DNA of 64,000 bases from an uncultured Alphaproteobacteria bacterium (GTDB lineage: Bacteria > Pseudomonadota > Alphaproteobacteria > Rs-D84): NCBI GenBank assembly GCA_934276735.1, contig CAKQTG010000001.1:310001-374000 (forward strand), in the 5' to 3' direction. Shown one piece after another: positions 50,452 to 58,696 of this stretch (its first letter is position 1; each line of letters starts with the position of its first letter). A program made the position numbers and the translations under genes. The notes beneath the pieces were generated by a model. The model saw only the letters and a program-made list of their open reading frames with translations. It was not told the DNA's origin and did no database searches.

Positions 50452-50856
50452 TTATTTCTGGTCAACCACTTGGGTTGTGGCATTTCTGTTCTTGGCCCAA
50501 ATTTCTTCGCCAGAGCCCGGATACTGTGGATTTTCCTTGCCATAAGAAATTGTTTTAATACGTTCCGGCTCAATCCCGTCATGAATCAAAACGTGTGCAG
50601 CATTTCCCGCGCGTAACGCGCCCAGTGCCAGGTTGTATTCGGTCGAACCGCGTTCGTCACAGTGGCCCGCCATAACGATATTTTTGTCTGGGTTTTTCTT
50701 CATATACAACGCCTGGGATTCCAGATTTTCGCGTGCGGCATCTGAAACCTCGGCCGAGTCAAATGCATAAAAAACCTTGTCATTGTTGATGTTGCTGGGC
50801 ACATTGGTGCATGCAGCCACAGTTAAAATTGCAAAACCAATCAGAACCTTTTTCAT
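50452..50856 (-). CDS. pal: Peptidoglycan-associated lipoprotein Pal
   Basis: Pal anchors the outer membrane to peptidoglycan and binds TolB. The product has 134 residues. The lipobox is VAAC (Cys16). The OmpA-like domain has YAFDSAEVS, IVMAGHCDERGSTEYNLALG and RIKTISYGKENP. The mature spacer before the domain is very short (~10 residues). It is separated from tolB and has its own terminator. Confidence 0.95.
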   Translation of the reverse strand: MKKVLIGFAILTVAACTNVPSNINNDKVFYAFDSAEVSDAARENLESQALYMKKNPDKNIVMAGHCDERGSTEYNLALGALRAGNAAHVLIHDGIEPERIKTISYGKENPQYPGSGEEIWAKNRNATTQVVDQK

Positions 50857-50950
50857 TTAAATTCCTTTCTAATTTTATAAAACTATTACTAGTTGCTGAT
50901 AATAATTTAGCAGAATTTGCAAAAAAATGTCAACAACTGTTTTTTATGTT

Positions 50951-50979
50951 TTGGAAAGCGAATCGAAATGTGATATACT
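50951..50979 (+). promoter_or_regulatory. Promoter of the 51008 barrel gene
   Basis: TTGGAA (50951-50956), 17 bp, TATACT (50974-50979) with TGA extension. Confidence 0.65.
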
Positions 50980-51007
50980 GTCTTAAAGTTTAGGAGGGTA
51001 TTTTACT

Positions 51008-51724
51008 ATGAAAAAATTATTCACTTTATTTGTTGCATTGGGCGTAACAACGGCGGCATCTGCGGCCCCCAGCTATGTGCGTCCTGATTCAAATGGCGGG
51101 TATAATGTTACATATAACTATACTGACAAGGCCAAGACAGGCTGGTATATCACTGGCCGTGCCGAGGTTAGTTTTCTAAATTGGAAGAATAAATATTCGT
51201 CTGATGATAATTTTGCGGCGAATAATGATTATTCTTCTGATGATTATTCGTTCGAGCCTGTATTTGGTGGCAGTTTGGCTGGCGGTTATCATTTTGGTTA
51301 CTTCTGGCGGGGCGAGGTAGAAGCCGGCTATATCGGGTATTTCAGCGATAAAGACAGTGCGGCTGAATTCACAATGTCAATTCCGTATTTGACGGCCAAT
51401 GCATATTATGATTTTACCAGCGGCCTGTATGTTGGTGGTGGTCTGGGACTGGCGATGCCGACAACAACGATTGATTCTGTCTTCTTTGATGGCAGTGACC
51501 GCAAAAAAACATCTGTCGCGCCGATGGCGGCGTTGATGTTGGGCTATGCCCAGAAACTGGACGACAACTTGGTTTTGGATATCCGCTATCGCTTGGCGGG
51601 CATGACGGGTATGAAACAGAAATTTGATTTCCAAACAACCGACGAAACCAATCACTGGTTCCAAAATAAAATTGACACAATTCTGGATAATTCGATTTCT
51701 GTTGGTATCAGATATGAATTTTAA
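51008..51724 (+). CDS. Outer-membrane beta-barrel protein
   Basis: The product has 238 residues with a signal peptide ending AASA. Strands such as GWYITGRAEVSFLNW, GGSLAGGYHFGYFWRGEVEAG and LYVGGGLGLAMP alternate polar and apolar residues, and the protein ends SVGIRYEF with a terminal Phe. This is an OmpA/opacity-type small barrel. AGGAGG precedes the ATG. It sits just upstream of the stalk-protein cluster and could be its outer-membrane partner, but it has its own promoter and there is no direct evidence. Confidence 0.82.
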   Translation: MKKLFTLFVALGVTTAASAAPSYVRPDSNGGYNVTYNYTDKAKTGWYITGRAEVSFLNWKNKYSSDDNFAANNDYSSDDYSFEPVFGGSLAGGYHFGYFWRGEVEAGYIGYFSDKDSAAEFTMSIPYLTANAYYDFTSGLYVGGGLGLAMPTTTIDSVFFDGSDRKKTSVAPMAALMLGYAQKLDDNLVLDIRYRLAGMTGMKQKFDFQTTDETNHWFQNKIDTILDNSISVGIRYEF

Positions 51725-51736
51725 CTTAGAAAGGTA

Positions 51737-51766
51737 TTGACCCCGATTCGCAAAATATGATAAACT
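51737..51766 (+). promoter_or_regulatory. Promoter of the collagen-like gene
   Basis: TTGACC (51737-51742), 18 bp, TAAACT (51761-51766) with TGA extension. Confidence 0.6.
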
Positions 51767-51786
51767 AGGTATCAGTAGAGAGAGTT

Positions 51787-53682
51787 ATGAAAAAAGACTT
51801 GAAAATATCAACGTGGGCAATCGTGTGCGTGCTGTGTGCGGCGACTTCTGTGGCCAACGCGGCATCATCTGTGCGCAGTCTGGGTGGGTCTGGGACATAC
51901 AACAGTGCGGCTGCTGCGTCTGGCAACGGTAACGGTTCAGTGTCTGGTGTTCGTGGCGGCTCGCTGCGTGTTACGCCAACGTCCGATAAATCATCAACTG
52001 GTTCGACAAATTCATCTGCGACAACGACCAATGGTCGTGTTGCCACGGGTTCACGTTTGTCGATTGGCAAGTATTTAGGTGGTGGTACATCCGTCAGTGG
52101 GGGCAGTTCGATAAAACGTCCGACAGGCGATACGTCGTCTGGTGGTTCTGGCGTTACCCCGGGCGAGGCGAGTGCCTTGCGCCGTGATATTGAAAACTTG
52201 AAAAATGCCGACGTTGCGCTGGGGGACAAGATTGACAGAAAACAGGACGTGCTGACACCGGCGTCTGATGGTTTTGTTGCGATTGATGATCGGACAAATG
52301 AAATCACGGTTGATATTGATCGGGTCAAGGATGCGATTGGCACAATTGCGGGCCAAGATGGGCGCGAGGTTGTAATTGGTTCCAATGAAACGGACCTGTT
52401 GTGGAAATACGATGGTGATACCGCGTGGCAGAATTTGATTCCTAAATCTGAAATTATGGGTGCGCCTGGTGAGCGCGGACCCGAAGGGCCCGAGGGACCA
52501 CGTGGGCCCGAAGGTCCGATGGGCCCCCAGGGACCAAAAGGCGATGGGGCGGATGTTGATTTGACGCCGTATGCAAAGACTGCGGATGTTAATGCGGGTT
52601 TGGCGTTAAAGGCAGATGTTTCTGCTATGAACAACGCGATTGCAAATGCAATTGCATTGGCGTTGGGCGAATATGCAAAAACGGTATATGTTGATGCCAA
52701 GTTAGCGGACAAACAGGATAAACTGTCCGATGCACAAATTGCGGCAACGAATTCTGGTATCACTTCGACTGCGGTCGGTCAAATTGAAACAAATAAATCT
52801 GATATAGCGGCATTAAATACCGGCCTGGCGAAAAAGGCAAATTCTGACGATGTTTATGACAAAGCAGCGGTTGATGCAAAAATAGACGCGATTCCAGCCG
52901 GGGTCAAGGGCGACAAGGGTGACCCAGGTGAACAAGGTCCCCAGGGTCCCCAAGGTGAACAAGGTCCAGCCGGCGAGAAAGGTGACAAGGGTGATACCGG
53001 TCCCGCCGGTCCTGCTGGTGAAAAGGGCGAGAAAGGCGATACAGGTCCCGCTGGTCCTGCCGGTGAAAAGGGCGAGAAAGGCGATACTGGTCCCCAGGGT
53101 CCCCAAGGTGAACAAGGTCCAGCCGGCGAGAAAGGTGACAAGGGGGATACCGGTCCCGCGGGTGTGGTTGCGGTTACCGGAACCGGTGACGCCAATGGTG
53201 TTGTAAATGGCATTACCTATGACGCGGCGACCCAGACGGTGACATATAACCGTGCGATGGTTGGCCTGGATAACATCAGTGCCGACGCGATTGACGATGT
53301 CCCGACGGCGGGTTCGAATAAACTGGTCCGTTCATCTGGCGTGCAAGATGCAATTGCTGAGGCTGCGCTGAATGGTGAAATTACTTTAAAGGGATACGCG
53401 ACCGAAACATACGTTAATAATGCGGTTGCTGCCAAACAGGATAAATTAAACGACGAACAAATGGCGGCGGCGAATTCTGGTATCAACGCGACATTGGTTG
53501 ACACGTATAACAATTATGGCACGACGATTGCCACGGCGGTTGCGACGGCGAACGACGCCAAAACAGATGCAGGCGAGGCGAAAAAAACGGCGGCAGGTAA
53601 GTTATCTGCGCCAGAAGGTAACGGAATGTTTCTGTATAATGGCAGCGGAAAACAGTGGACCGAGGTTAGTATTGTAGAATAA
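51787..53682 (+). CDS. Secreted collagen-like stalk protein (cluster member 1)
   Basis: The product has 631 residues with a signal peptide ending SVANA. A Ser/Gly/Thr-rich region (~25-115) precedes a short coiled coil and two collagen-like G-X-Y tracts: ~227-254 (GAPGERGPEGPEGPRGPEG...) and ~372-459 (GDKGDPGEQGPQGPQGEQG...). Helical spacers with YAKTADVNAGLALKADV and KQDKLSDAQIAATNSGI separate them; the second recurs at ~555. Collagen-like tracts with heptad flanks imply a trimer. The C terminus ends GKQWTEVSIVE, a Trp motif shared by the next genes. No barrel, LPXTG or other anchor is seen, so attachment is unknown. Confidence 0.85.
   Translation: MKKDLKISTWAIVCVLCAATSVANAASSVRSLGGSGTYNSAAAASGNGNGSVSGVRGGSLRVTPTSDKSSTGSTNSSATTTNGRVATGSRLSIGKYLGGGTSVSGGSSIKRPTGDTSSGGSGVTPGEASALRRDIENLKNADVALGDKIDRKQDVLTPASDGFVAIDDRTNEITVDIDRVKDAIGTIAGQDGREVVIGSNETDLLWKYDGDTAWQNLIPKSEIMGAPGERGPEGPEGPRGPEGPMGPQGPKGDGADVDLTPYAKTADVNAGLALKADVSAMNNAIANAIALALGEYAKTVYVDAKLADKQDKLSDAQIAATNSGITSTAVGQIETNKSDIAALNTGLAKKANSDDVYDKAAVDAKIDAIPAGVKGDKGDPGEQGPQGPQGEQGPAGEKGDKGDTGPAGPAGEKGEKGDTGPAGPAGEKGEKGDTGPQGPQGEQGPAGEKGDKGDTGPAGVVAVTGTGDANGVVNGITYDAATQTVTYNRAMVGLDNISADAIDDVPTAGSNKLVRSSGVQDAIAEAALNGEITLKGYATETYVNNAVAAKQDKLNDEQMAAANSGINATLVDTYNNYGTTIATAVATANDAKTDAGEAKKTAAGKLSAPEGNGMFLYNGSGKQWTEVSIVE
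52903..53163 (+). repeat. Repetitive collagen-coding DNA
   Basis: Near-identical 45-63-bp units encode GEKGEKGDTGPAGPA-type blocks. An outer unit (GGTCCCCAGGGTCCCCAAGG) appears at both ends (~52936 and ~53091). It is prone to in-frame length change. Confidence 0.8.
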
Positions 53683-53770
53683 AGGGAAAACACCAACACG
53701 GAATTTGGACCAACATCACCGCCATAACGGGAAACGGGCCCAAGTAAAAAGGGAAAGAAAGGAAAGAACG

Positions 53771-54946
53771 ATGAAAATAAAGAACATAGCTTTTTCTGGA
53801 TTTATGGCGGCGATAATGTTGTCGGCTGGGGCCACGGCGGCTAATGCCAAAATTGAAATCGCCAGCCGTCAATATGTTGATAAGATTGACAAGGCGACCA
53901 CAGAAAAGATTACTAATTTGACCACAACAGTCGAAGGCAAGGCCGATAAAACCACGGTGAACGAATTGCAACAAAATGTTACCAATTTGTCCACGACGAT
54001 TGATGGCAAGGCGGACGCGGCTGACTTGGATGGTTACTTGAAATCTGCGGATGCAGAAACAACATATGCCAAGAAAGACGCTGTAACAGGTGCCGAAAAT
54101 GCTGCGAACGCGGCCAAGGAAGCGGCCGCTGCGGCCCAGGCCACGGCCAATGAGAACAAAACGGCAATCGGTGATGCGCAATCTGGTTTGACCAAGGGTG
54201 TCGCCGACGCGGCCCAGGCTGCCGCCGCCGCCGCCGCCGCCGCCGCCGCTGCAGACACCAGGGCCGGTAATGCTGCAACAGCTGCATCAACCGCCCAGAA
54301 TACTGCAGTTTCTGCAAAGTCAACAGCGGAGGCGAACAAGGCTGCAATAGAAAATGAAACAACTGGTTTGGCTGCAACTAAAACGATTGCAGATAATGCT
54401 GCATCTGCTGCCGCAAAAAATGCCGGTGATATAACCCAATTGAAAACAGACATCTCTGGCAAAGAAGATTCTAAAAACAAAATTACGGAAATTACCGATG
54501 TGAATTCTGGCTCGAACGAATTGTTCCCGACCGTTGGTGCGGTTATGAAGAAGATTTCAGGTCTGTCAGAATTGCCGGTCAACCCCAGCTTGATTGAAGA
54601 TGGCACTTTGGATGGCTCTAAATTAAAAGATGGCACAGTTACAAAGACAAAGTTGTCTTCGGATGTTCAAACAACATTGGATAATGCCCAGACCGCCGAA
54701 GAAGTCACAGCTGCCATTACCGCGGCATTAAATGGCTATACCAATACCGACGATTTGAACGCGGAATTGGCGAAAAAGGCGAATTCTGACGATGTTTACA
54801 ATAAAACACAGGTCAATGAAAAATTTAACAAAACTATTCCAACCCCAGAGGGCCCATGTGCTGCCGAATCCGGTCGTTGTGTTCTGTCTGTTGATAAGGC
54901 AACCAATGGCATGATGTGGATGGATGTAACCGCCCCATTGGAATAA
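53771..54946 (+). CDS. Secreted coiled-coil stalk protein, Ala-rich (cluster member 2)
   Basis: The product has 391 residues. The start at 53771 follows AAAGGAAAG; a longer frame from 53705 adds a basic stretch before the signal peptide and is unlikely. The signal peptide ends AANA, then KIEIASRQYVDKI, a motif shared with members 3-5. Long heptad-type coiled coil (TTEKITNLTTTVEGKADKTT) and an Ala-rich stretch with ten consecutive Ala codons follow. The C terminus has two Cys (GPCAAESGRC) and ends MMWMDVTAPLE. Likely a trimeric fibre; partner unknown. Confidence 0.82.
   Translation: MKIKNIAFSGFMAAIMLSAGATAANAKIEIASRQYVDKIDKATTEKITNLTTTVEGKADKTTVNELQQNVTNLSTTIDGKADAADLDGYLKSADAETTYAKKDAVTGAENAANAAKEAAAAAQATANENKTAIGDAQSGLTKGVADAAQAAAAAAAAAAAADTRAGNAATAASTAQNTAVSAKSTAEANKAAIENETTGLAATKTIADNAASAAAKNAGDITQLKTDISGKEDSKNKITEITDVNSGSNELFPTVGAVMKKISGLSELPVNPSLIEDGTLDGSKLKDGTVTKTKLSSDVQTTLDNAQTAEEVTAAITAALNGYTNTDDLNAELAKKANSDDVYNKTQVNEKFNKTIPTPEGPCAAESGRCVLSVDKATNGMMWMDVTAPLE
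54221..54250 (+). repeat. GCC trinucleotide repeat, coding poly-Ala
   Basis: Nine perfect GCC units and one GCT inside the coiled coil of the 53771 gene. Changes in copy number would stay in frame. Confidence 0.9.
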
Positions 54947-55016
54947 GCGAACCAGTCAACCAAAGATTTAAACAAACAAAATAAAAACAATAAACAAAAA
55001 AAGAAAGGAAAAAAAC

Positions 55017-56246
55017 ATGAAAAAATTAACCGCTGGAATATTTACAGTATTGCTGGGTGTTGTTGCGGCAAACTCGGCTGACGCAGCCCTGACATCACAA
55101 AAATACGTTGATGCAAAGGTGAAAGTGAACGCTGATGCGATTGCTGATTTGACAACAACTGTCGGGAACAAGGCTGATGCTTCGACTGTTACAGATTTAT
55201 CTGAAAAAGTTACAGCAAATACAGGTGCGATCGCCAAAAAAGCAGACCAAACAGCCATGGAAACAGCATTGGCAGGAAAACAGCAGAAGTTGAATTCTAC
55301 AAACTTCAAGAAAGATGGCACTGGTAACGTTATCTCTGGTGTAACAGTTGATGAATCTGGTAATGTTACATTTGAAACATCCACCGTTGCAACCGCAGAA
55401 GGTTTGGAGAATTTGACAAATACAGTTGCTGAACATACCACGGCATTGGGTACATTAAACGGCACCGCTGAAACCACTGGTTCTGTTGCAAACAAAATTG
55501 CTGCTGCAATTACAGCTGAAACAACACGTGCCGATGGTGCATACGATGCCAAGGGCGCAGCCACCACAGCGGAAACAAATGCCAAGGCATACGCAGATGG
55601 TTTAGCCAAGAACTATGCAACCGCTGACCAAGGTAAAAAAGCCGATTCTGCTTTGCAAAAGACGGGGACATTGACCGCGGGTAATCTGCTGACGACGGAT
55701 GAAAGTGGTAACATAATTGATGCAGGTAAAAAGGGTGCATTGGCGGCATTGGATACCGTAGACAAGGCGAATTTGAGTGAAGGTGTTCAGGCTTCGTTGG
55801 GCAAGGCAGATTCTGCGTTACAGGCAGCGGCTCTGAATGATTATGCAAAAACAACTGATGTAGCGGCAACATATGAAACAATTACAAATTCCAATGCAAT
55901 CAAGAATACCGCTGACGCCAACAAGGCTGCAATCGCAACTTTGAATGGAACAGGTGATGGTTCTGTGTCCAAGGCTGTTGCGGATGCCAAAACTGAATTG
56001 ACAACAGCGATTGGTAAGAAACAAAATACTTTAACTGCTGCTGATGTAACAGTAAGTGGTGGCGGTAATGTTATCACCGGTATTACTGCGGCTGATGGGA
56101 AAATTACAGCGACATTGGGAACAACATTGGGTGCTTTGGCAACAGCTGCGCCGGGCGAATGCAGCGAAGCAACCAAGTTCTGTGCGTTGACATTTAATGG
56201 CACAACTTATAAATGGGAAGTCATTGAACGTGTAGATGGTGAATAA
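55017..56246 (+). CDS. Secreted coiled-coil stalk protein (cluster member 3)
   Basis: The product has 409 residues. The signal peptide ends ADA, then ALTSQKYVDAKV. Repeated heptads rich in Ala, Asn, Thr and Lys (KADASTVTDLSEKVTANTG) fill most of the length, with turns such as TGNVISGVTVDESGNVTF that resemble tail-fibre repeats. The C terminus has two Cys (GECSEATKFC) and ends YKWEVIERVDGE, matching the Cys pair plus Trp of member 2. RBS AAAGGAAAA. 70 bp after member 2 with no terminator between. Confidence 0.82.
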   Translation: MKKLTAGIFTVLLGVVAANSADAALTSQKYVDAKVKVNADAIADLTTTVGNKADASTVTDLSEKVTANTGAIAKKADQTAMETALAGKQQKLNSTNFKKDGTGNVISGVTVDESGNVTFETSTVATAEGLENLTNTVAEHTTALGTLNGTAETTGSVANKIAAAITAETTRADGAYDAKGAATTAETNAKAYADGLAKNYATADQGKKADSALQKTGTLTAGNLLTTDESGNIIDAGKKGALAALDTVDKANLSEGVQASLGKADSALQAAALNDYAKTTDVAATYETITNSNAIKNTADANKAAIATLNGTGDGSVSKAVADAKTELTTAIGKKQNTLTAADVTVSGGGNVITGITAADGKITATLGTTLGALATAAPGECSEATKFCALTFNGTTYKWEVIERVDGE

Positions 56247-56258
56247 ATAAAAAATACT

Positions 56259-56286
56259 GTGTCGGGGGCGGGGGATTCCCCGACAC
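56259..56286 (+). other. Intercistronic stem-loop
   Basis: GTGTCGGGG (56259-56267) pairs with CCCCGACAC (56278-56286) around 10 nt. No T run follows, so it looks like an mRNA processing or stability element rather than a terminator. Confidence 0.6.
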
Positions 56287-56335
56287 AGGTTCAGGGATTG
56301 TGGTTAAAATATAAAAATAAAAAGGTTTTAGGGTT

Positions 56336-57778
56336 ATGAAAAAATTATCTGGATTGTTAGCTGTTTCATTGATTGCGATTATGATGGCACCCGCGGCCCG
56401 TGCAGACATCGCATCAACCGGGTTTGTCACAACAGCATTGAATGGTAAAGAAAACGTAACGAATAAGGTAACTAATGCATCTGGTTACACAGATGATATA
56501 ACATCGCCAGATAAGTATCCGAGTATGGCAGTAGCGAATGATATGGTAAAGCAGGCGGTTAAATCGGTGAACGATGCAAAGCTGGATGAGGTTTTTGATA
56601 AATCACTGAACAATGTAATGGTAACCGATGCCGCCGGAGTTGTGAGTCCATCTGAGATTAAGACGGACGGTTCAGGTAATGCAGTTACTGGCATTGAGGT
56701 TAAGAATGGTGTATATACCCTGAACAAGGAGACAACGTTCGCGACCAAGGAACAGTTGGGTACGACAGACACAAACGTTACGAATTTGACGACTCGTGTT
56801 TCTACGGCCGAGGGGACGATCAAAACATTGAAAACAAGCAAGCAGGATAATTTGACCGCTGGCACCGGTATCAAGATTGAGAATAATACAATCAGCACGG
56901 ATGGATTGGCAACTGATGCCGATTTAACAACGTTGCAGGCAACCGTTGCAGGGCATACGACAGCTATTGATAAGTTAGATGGCGCGGCTACGGTTACTGG
57001 ATCTGTAAAACAACAGATTGAGACGGCGAAAAATGAATTAACAACAAGTATTGAAGCTAATACAACCGCGGCGGCCAATGCAAAATCAGCGGCAGATGCA
57101 GCCCAGGCGACAGCAAATAAGGCAGTTGTGGCCAATACCGCGATTACAGGTGGCACCAAGACAAAAATTACATATGACGCGAAAGGTTTGGTAACTGGTG
57201 GTGCTGACCTGACTGCTGCCGATATCCCGGCGGGGTTAATCAAGAACGGGACAAATGTCACAGTTTCGCGTAATGCAACGACTGGCGTCGTGACGATTAG
57301 TTCGGCGGATACTAAATACACATTGCCAACCGCGACGGATACAGTCCTGGGTGGTGTAAAGGTTGATACAGCAATGAGTGATACCAGCACGAACCCTGTT
57401 CAGAACAAGGTAGCGAATGTGGCCATTGCAGATGCGAAGAAAGCGGGTACTGATGCAGCTACCGCGGCGGCCAATGCAAAATCAGCGGCAGATGCAGCCC
57501 AGGCGACAGCAAATAAGGCAGTTGTGGCAAATACCGCGATTACAGGTAACACCAAAACAAAAATTACATATGACGCGAAGGGGCTGGTAACTGGTGGTTC
57601 TGACCTGACTGCGGACGATATCCCGGCATTGGAAACGTCCAAGATTACTGGGTTGGATACGGCATTGGCGGGTAAAATTCCTGTGCCATCGGAGACTAAT
57701 TCAAAGGGTACCTTGGTATTGACATATAATACCACTACGCAAAAATATGCATGGGAATCAATTGGTCGTGGTGATTAA
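56336..57778 (+). CDS. Secreted stalk protein with phage-tail-fibre-like repeats (cluster member 4)
   Basis: The product has 480 residues. The signal peptide ends AARA, then DIASTGFVTTALNGKENV. Residues ~35-141 (KVTNASGYTDDITSPDKYPS...) are nearly identical to part of member 5. Coiled coil follows. The block KTKITYDAKGLVTGG with DLTAADIPA occurs twice, and PTATDTVLGGVKVDTAMSD and STNPVQNKVAN lie between; both patterns are typical of phage tail-fibre repeats, though this protein has a signal peptide and no phage genes are near. It ends YAWESIGRGD. No Cys pair. Function unknown; adhesin or fibre inferred. Confidence 0.82.
   Translation: MKKLSGLLAVSLIAIMMAPAARADIASTGFVTTALNGKENVTNKVTNASGYTDDITSPDKYPSMAVANDMVKQAVKSVNDAKLDEVFDKSLNNVMVTDAAGVVSPSEIKTDGSGNAVTGIEVKNGVYTLNKETTFATKEQLGTTDTNVTNLTTRVSTAEGTIKTLKTSKQDNLTAGTGIKIENNTISTDGLATDADLTTLQATVAGHTTAIDKLDGAATVTGSVKQQIETAKNELTTSIEANTTAAANAKSAADAAQATANKAVVANTAITGGTKTKITYDAKGLVTGGADLTAADIPAGLIKNGTNVTVSRNATTGVVTISSADTKYTLPTATDTVLGGVKVDTAMSDTSTNPVQNKVANVAIADAKKAGTDAATAAANAKSAADAAQATANKAVVANTAITGNTKTKITYDAKGLVTGGSDLTADDIPALETSKITGLDTALAGKIPVPSETNSKGTLVLTYNTTTQKYAWESIGRGD
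56438..56759 (+). repeat. 322-bp direct repeat, copy 1
   Basis: Matches 58194-58515 with five differences that I can count. Same frame in both genes. Spacing 1756 bp. Confidence 0.92.
57065..57231 (+). repeat. 167-bp direct repeat inside the 56336 gene, copy 1
   Basis: Repeats at 57461-57627, 396 bp (132 codons) apart and in frame. It encodes coiled coil plus KTKITYDAKGLVTGG. Confidence 0.85.
57461..57627 (+). repeat. 167-bp direct repeat inside the 56336 gene, copy 2
   Basis: See copy 1 at 57065-57231. Confidence 0.85.
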
Positions 57779-57832
57779 TGTTTGATTTTTGTGGTGCGGA
57801 CGGATTTGTCTGTGCGCACCATGGAAATAGAC

Positions 57833-57861
57833 TTGTCACAATGTGACGAATTTGGTATCAT
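57833..57861 (+). promoter_or_regulatory. Promoter of cluster member 5
   Basis: TTGTCA (57833-57838), 17 bp, TATCAT (57856-57861). GTCAC-AAT-GTGAC overlaps the -35 box and could be an operator. Confidence 0.6.
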
Positions 57862-57896
57862 AGTTCAGAGAGATTAAATATACAGAATGTAGCGTT

Positions 57897-58664
57897 ATGA
57901 GATGTGTTAAAAGTATCTTTACCGTTTCGATTTTTGCCATGTTGATTGCAACCGGTGCGCGTGCGGAAATTGTGTCCAAGACACAACTTGATAGCACGAT
58001 TGTTGCTGGCACAAATGTTACGATTGAAAAGCCAACATCGGGCACAAACAGTGGCAAAATTGTTATCAGTGCCACGGATACGAATACGACATATACCACC
58101 GGAACCGAGACTTATTCTGGGACAACAAAGTTGTATACCGCGACAGGCGATAGCACCGACGGAACAATGACCCGTGGCGCAATTACAACGGCGTTGAATG
58201 GTAAAGAAAACGTAACGAATAAGGTAACTAATGCATCTGGTTACACAGATGATATAACATCGTCAGATAAGTATCCGAGTATGGCAGTAGCGAATGATAT
58301 GGTAAAGCAGGCGGTTAAATCGGTGAACGATGCAAAGCTGGATGAGGTTTTTGATAAATCACCGAACAATGTAATGGTAACCGATGCCGCCGGAGTTGTG
58401 AGTCCATCTGAGATTAAGACGAACGGTTCAGGTAATGCAGTTACTGGCATTGAGGTTAAGAATGGTGCATATACCCTGAACAAGGAGACAACGTTCGCGA
58501 CCAAGGCACAGTTGGATGCCTTGGACAGCACGTCCACAGGCACGGGGGCGGTTGTGACGAATGTTACCCAGACAGATGGCAAGGTCACGGTGACCAAGGG
58601 AAATGTCCAGGTTCCAGTTGGATCATCAACGGCGACAACATATGCCGCGATTTGGATTGAATAA
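57897..58664 (+). CDS. Secreted stalk protein, short (cluster member 5)
   Basis: The product has 255 residues. The signal peptide ends GARA, then EIVSKTQLDSTIV. A tail-fibre-like stretch (NTTYTTGTETYSGTTKLYT) leads into the ~107-residue segment shared with member 4. The C-terminal ~45 residues (TGTGAVVTNVTQTDGKVTVT...) end in TTYAAIWIE, again a Trp near the end. It has its own promoter, unlike members 3 and 4. It may be a silent or alternative cassette for member 4, since the shared DNA lies in the same frame. Confidence 0.8.
   Translation: MRCVKSIFTVSIFAMLIATGARAEIVSKTQLDSTIVAGTNVTIEKPTSGTNSGKIVISATDTNTTYTTGTETYSGTTKLYTATGDSTDGTMTRGAITTALNGKENVTNKVTNASGYTDDITSSDKYPSMAVANDMVKQAVKSVNDAKLDEVFDKSPNNVMVTDAAGVVSPSEIKTNGSGNAVTGIEVKNGAYTLNKETTFATKAQLDALDSTSTGTGAVVTNVTQTDGKVTVTKGNVQVPVGSSTATTYAAIWIE
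58194..58515 (+). repeat. 322-bp direct repeat, copy 2
   Basis: See copy 1 at 56438-56759. Confidence 0.92.
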
Positions 58665-58696
58665 AAGGACGCGCCATCGGCGCGTTTCTTGTTTTA
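58664..58696 (+). terminator. Terminator of the stalk cluster
   Basis: GACGCGCC-AT-CGGCGCGTTTCTTG, an imperfect T run. Confidence 0.65.

Noticed and set aside
51765..52763. Minus-strand 332-residue frame opposite the collagen-like gene
   Set aside because: Mirror of a Gly/Ser/Pro-biased gene; no start site and low-complexity content.
56485..57390. Minus-strand 301-residue frame in the stalk gene
   Set aside because: Antisense shadow of repetitive coding DNA; the same applies to 58241-58597.
51787..58664. Prophage tail region
   Set aside because: Genes carry signal peptides and separate promoters; no capsid, portal, terminase or integrase genes are near.
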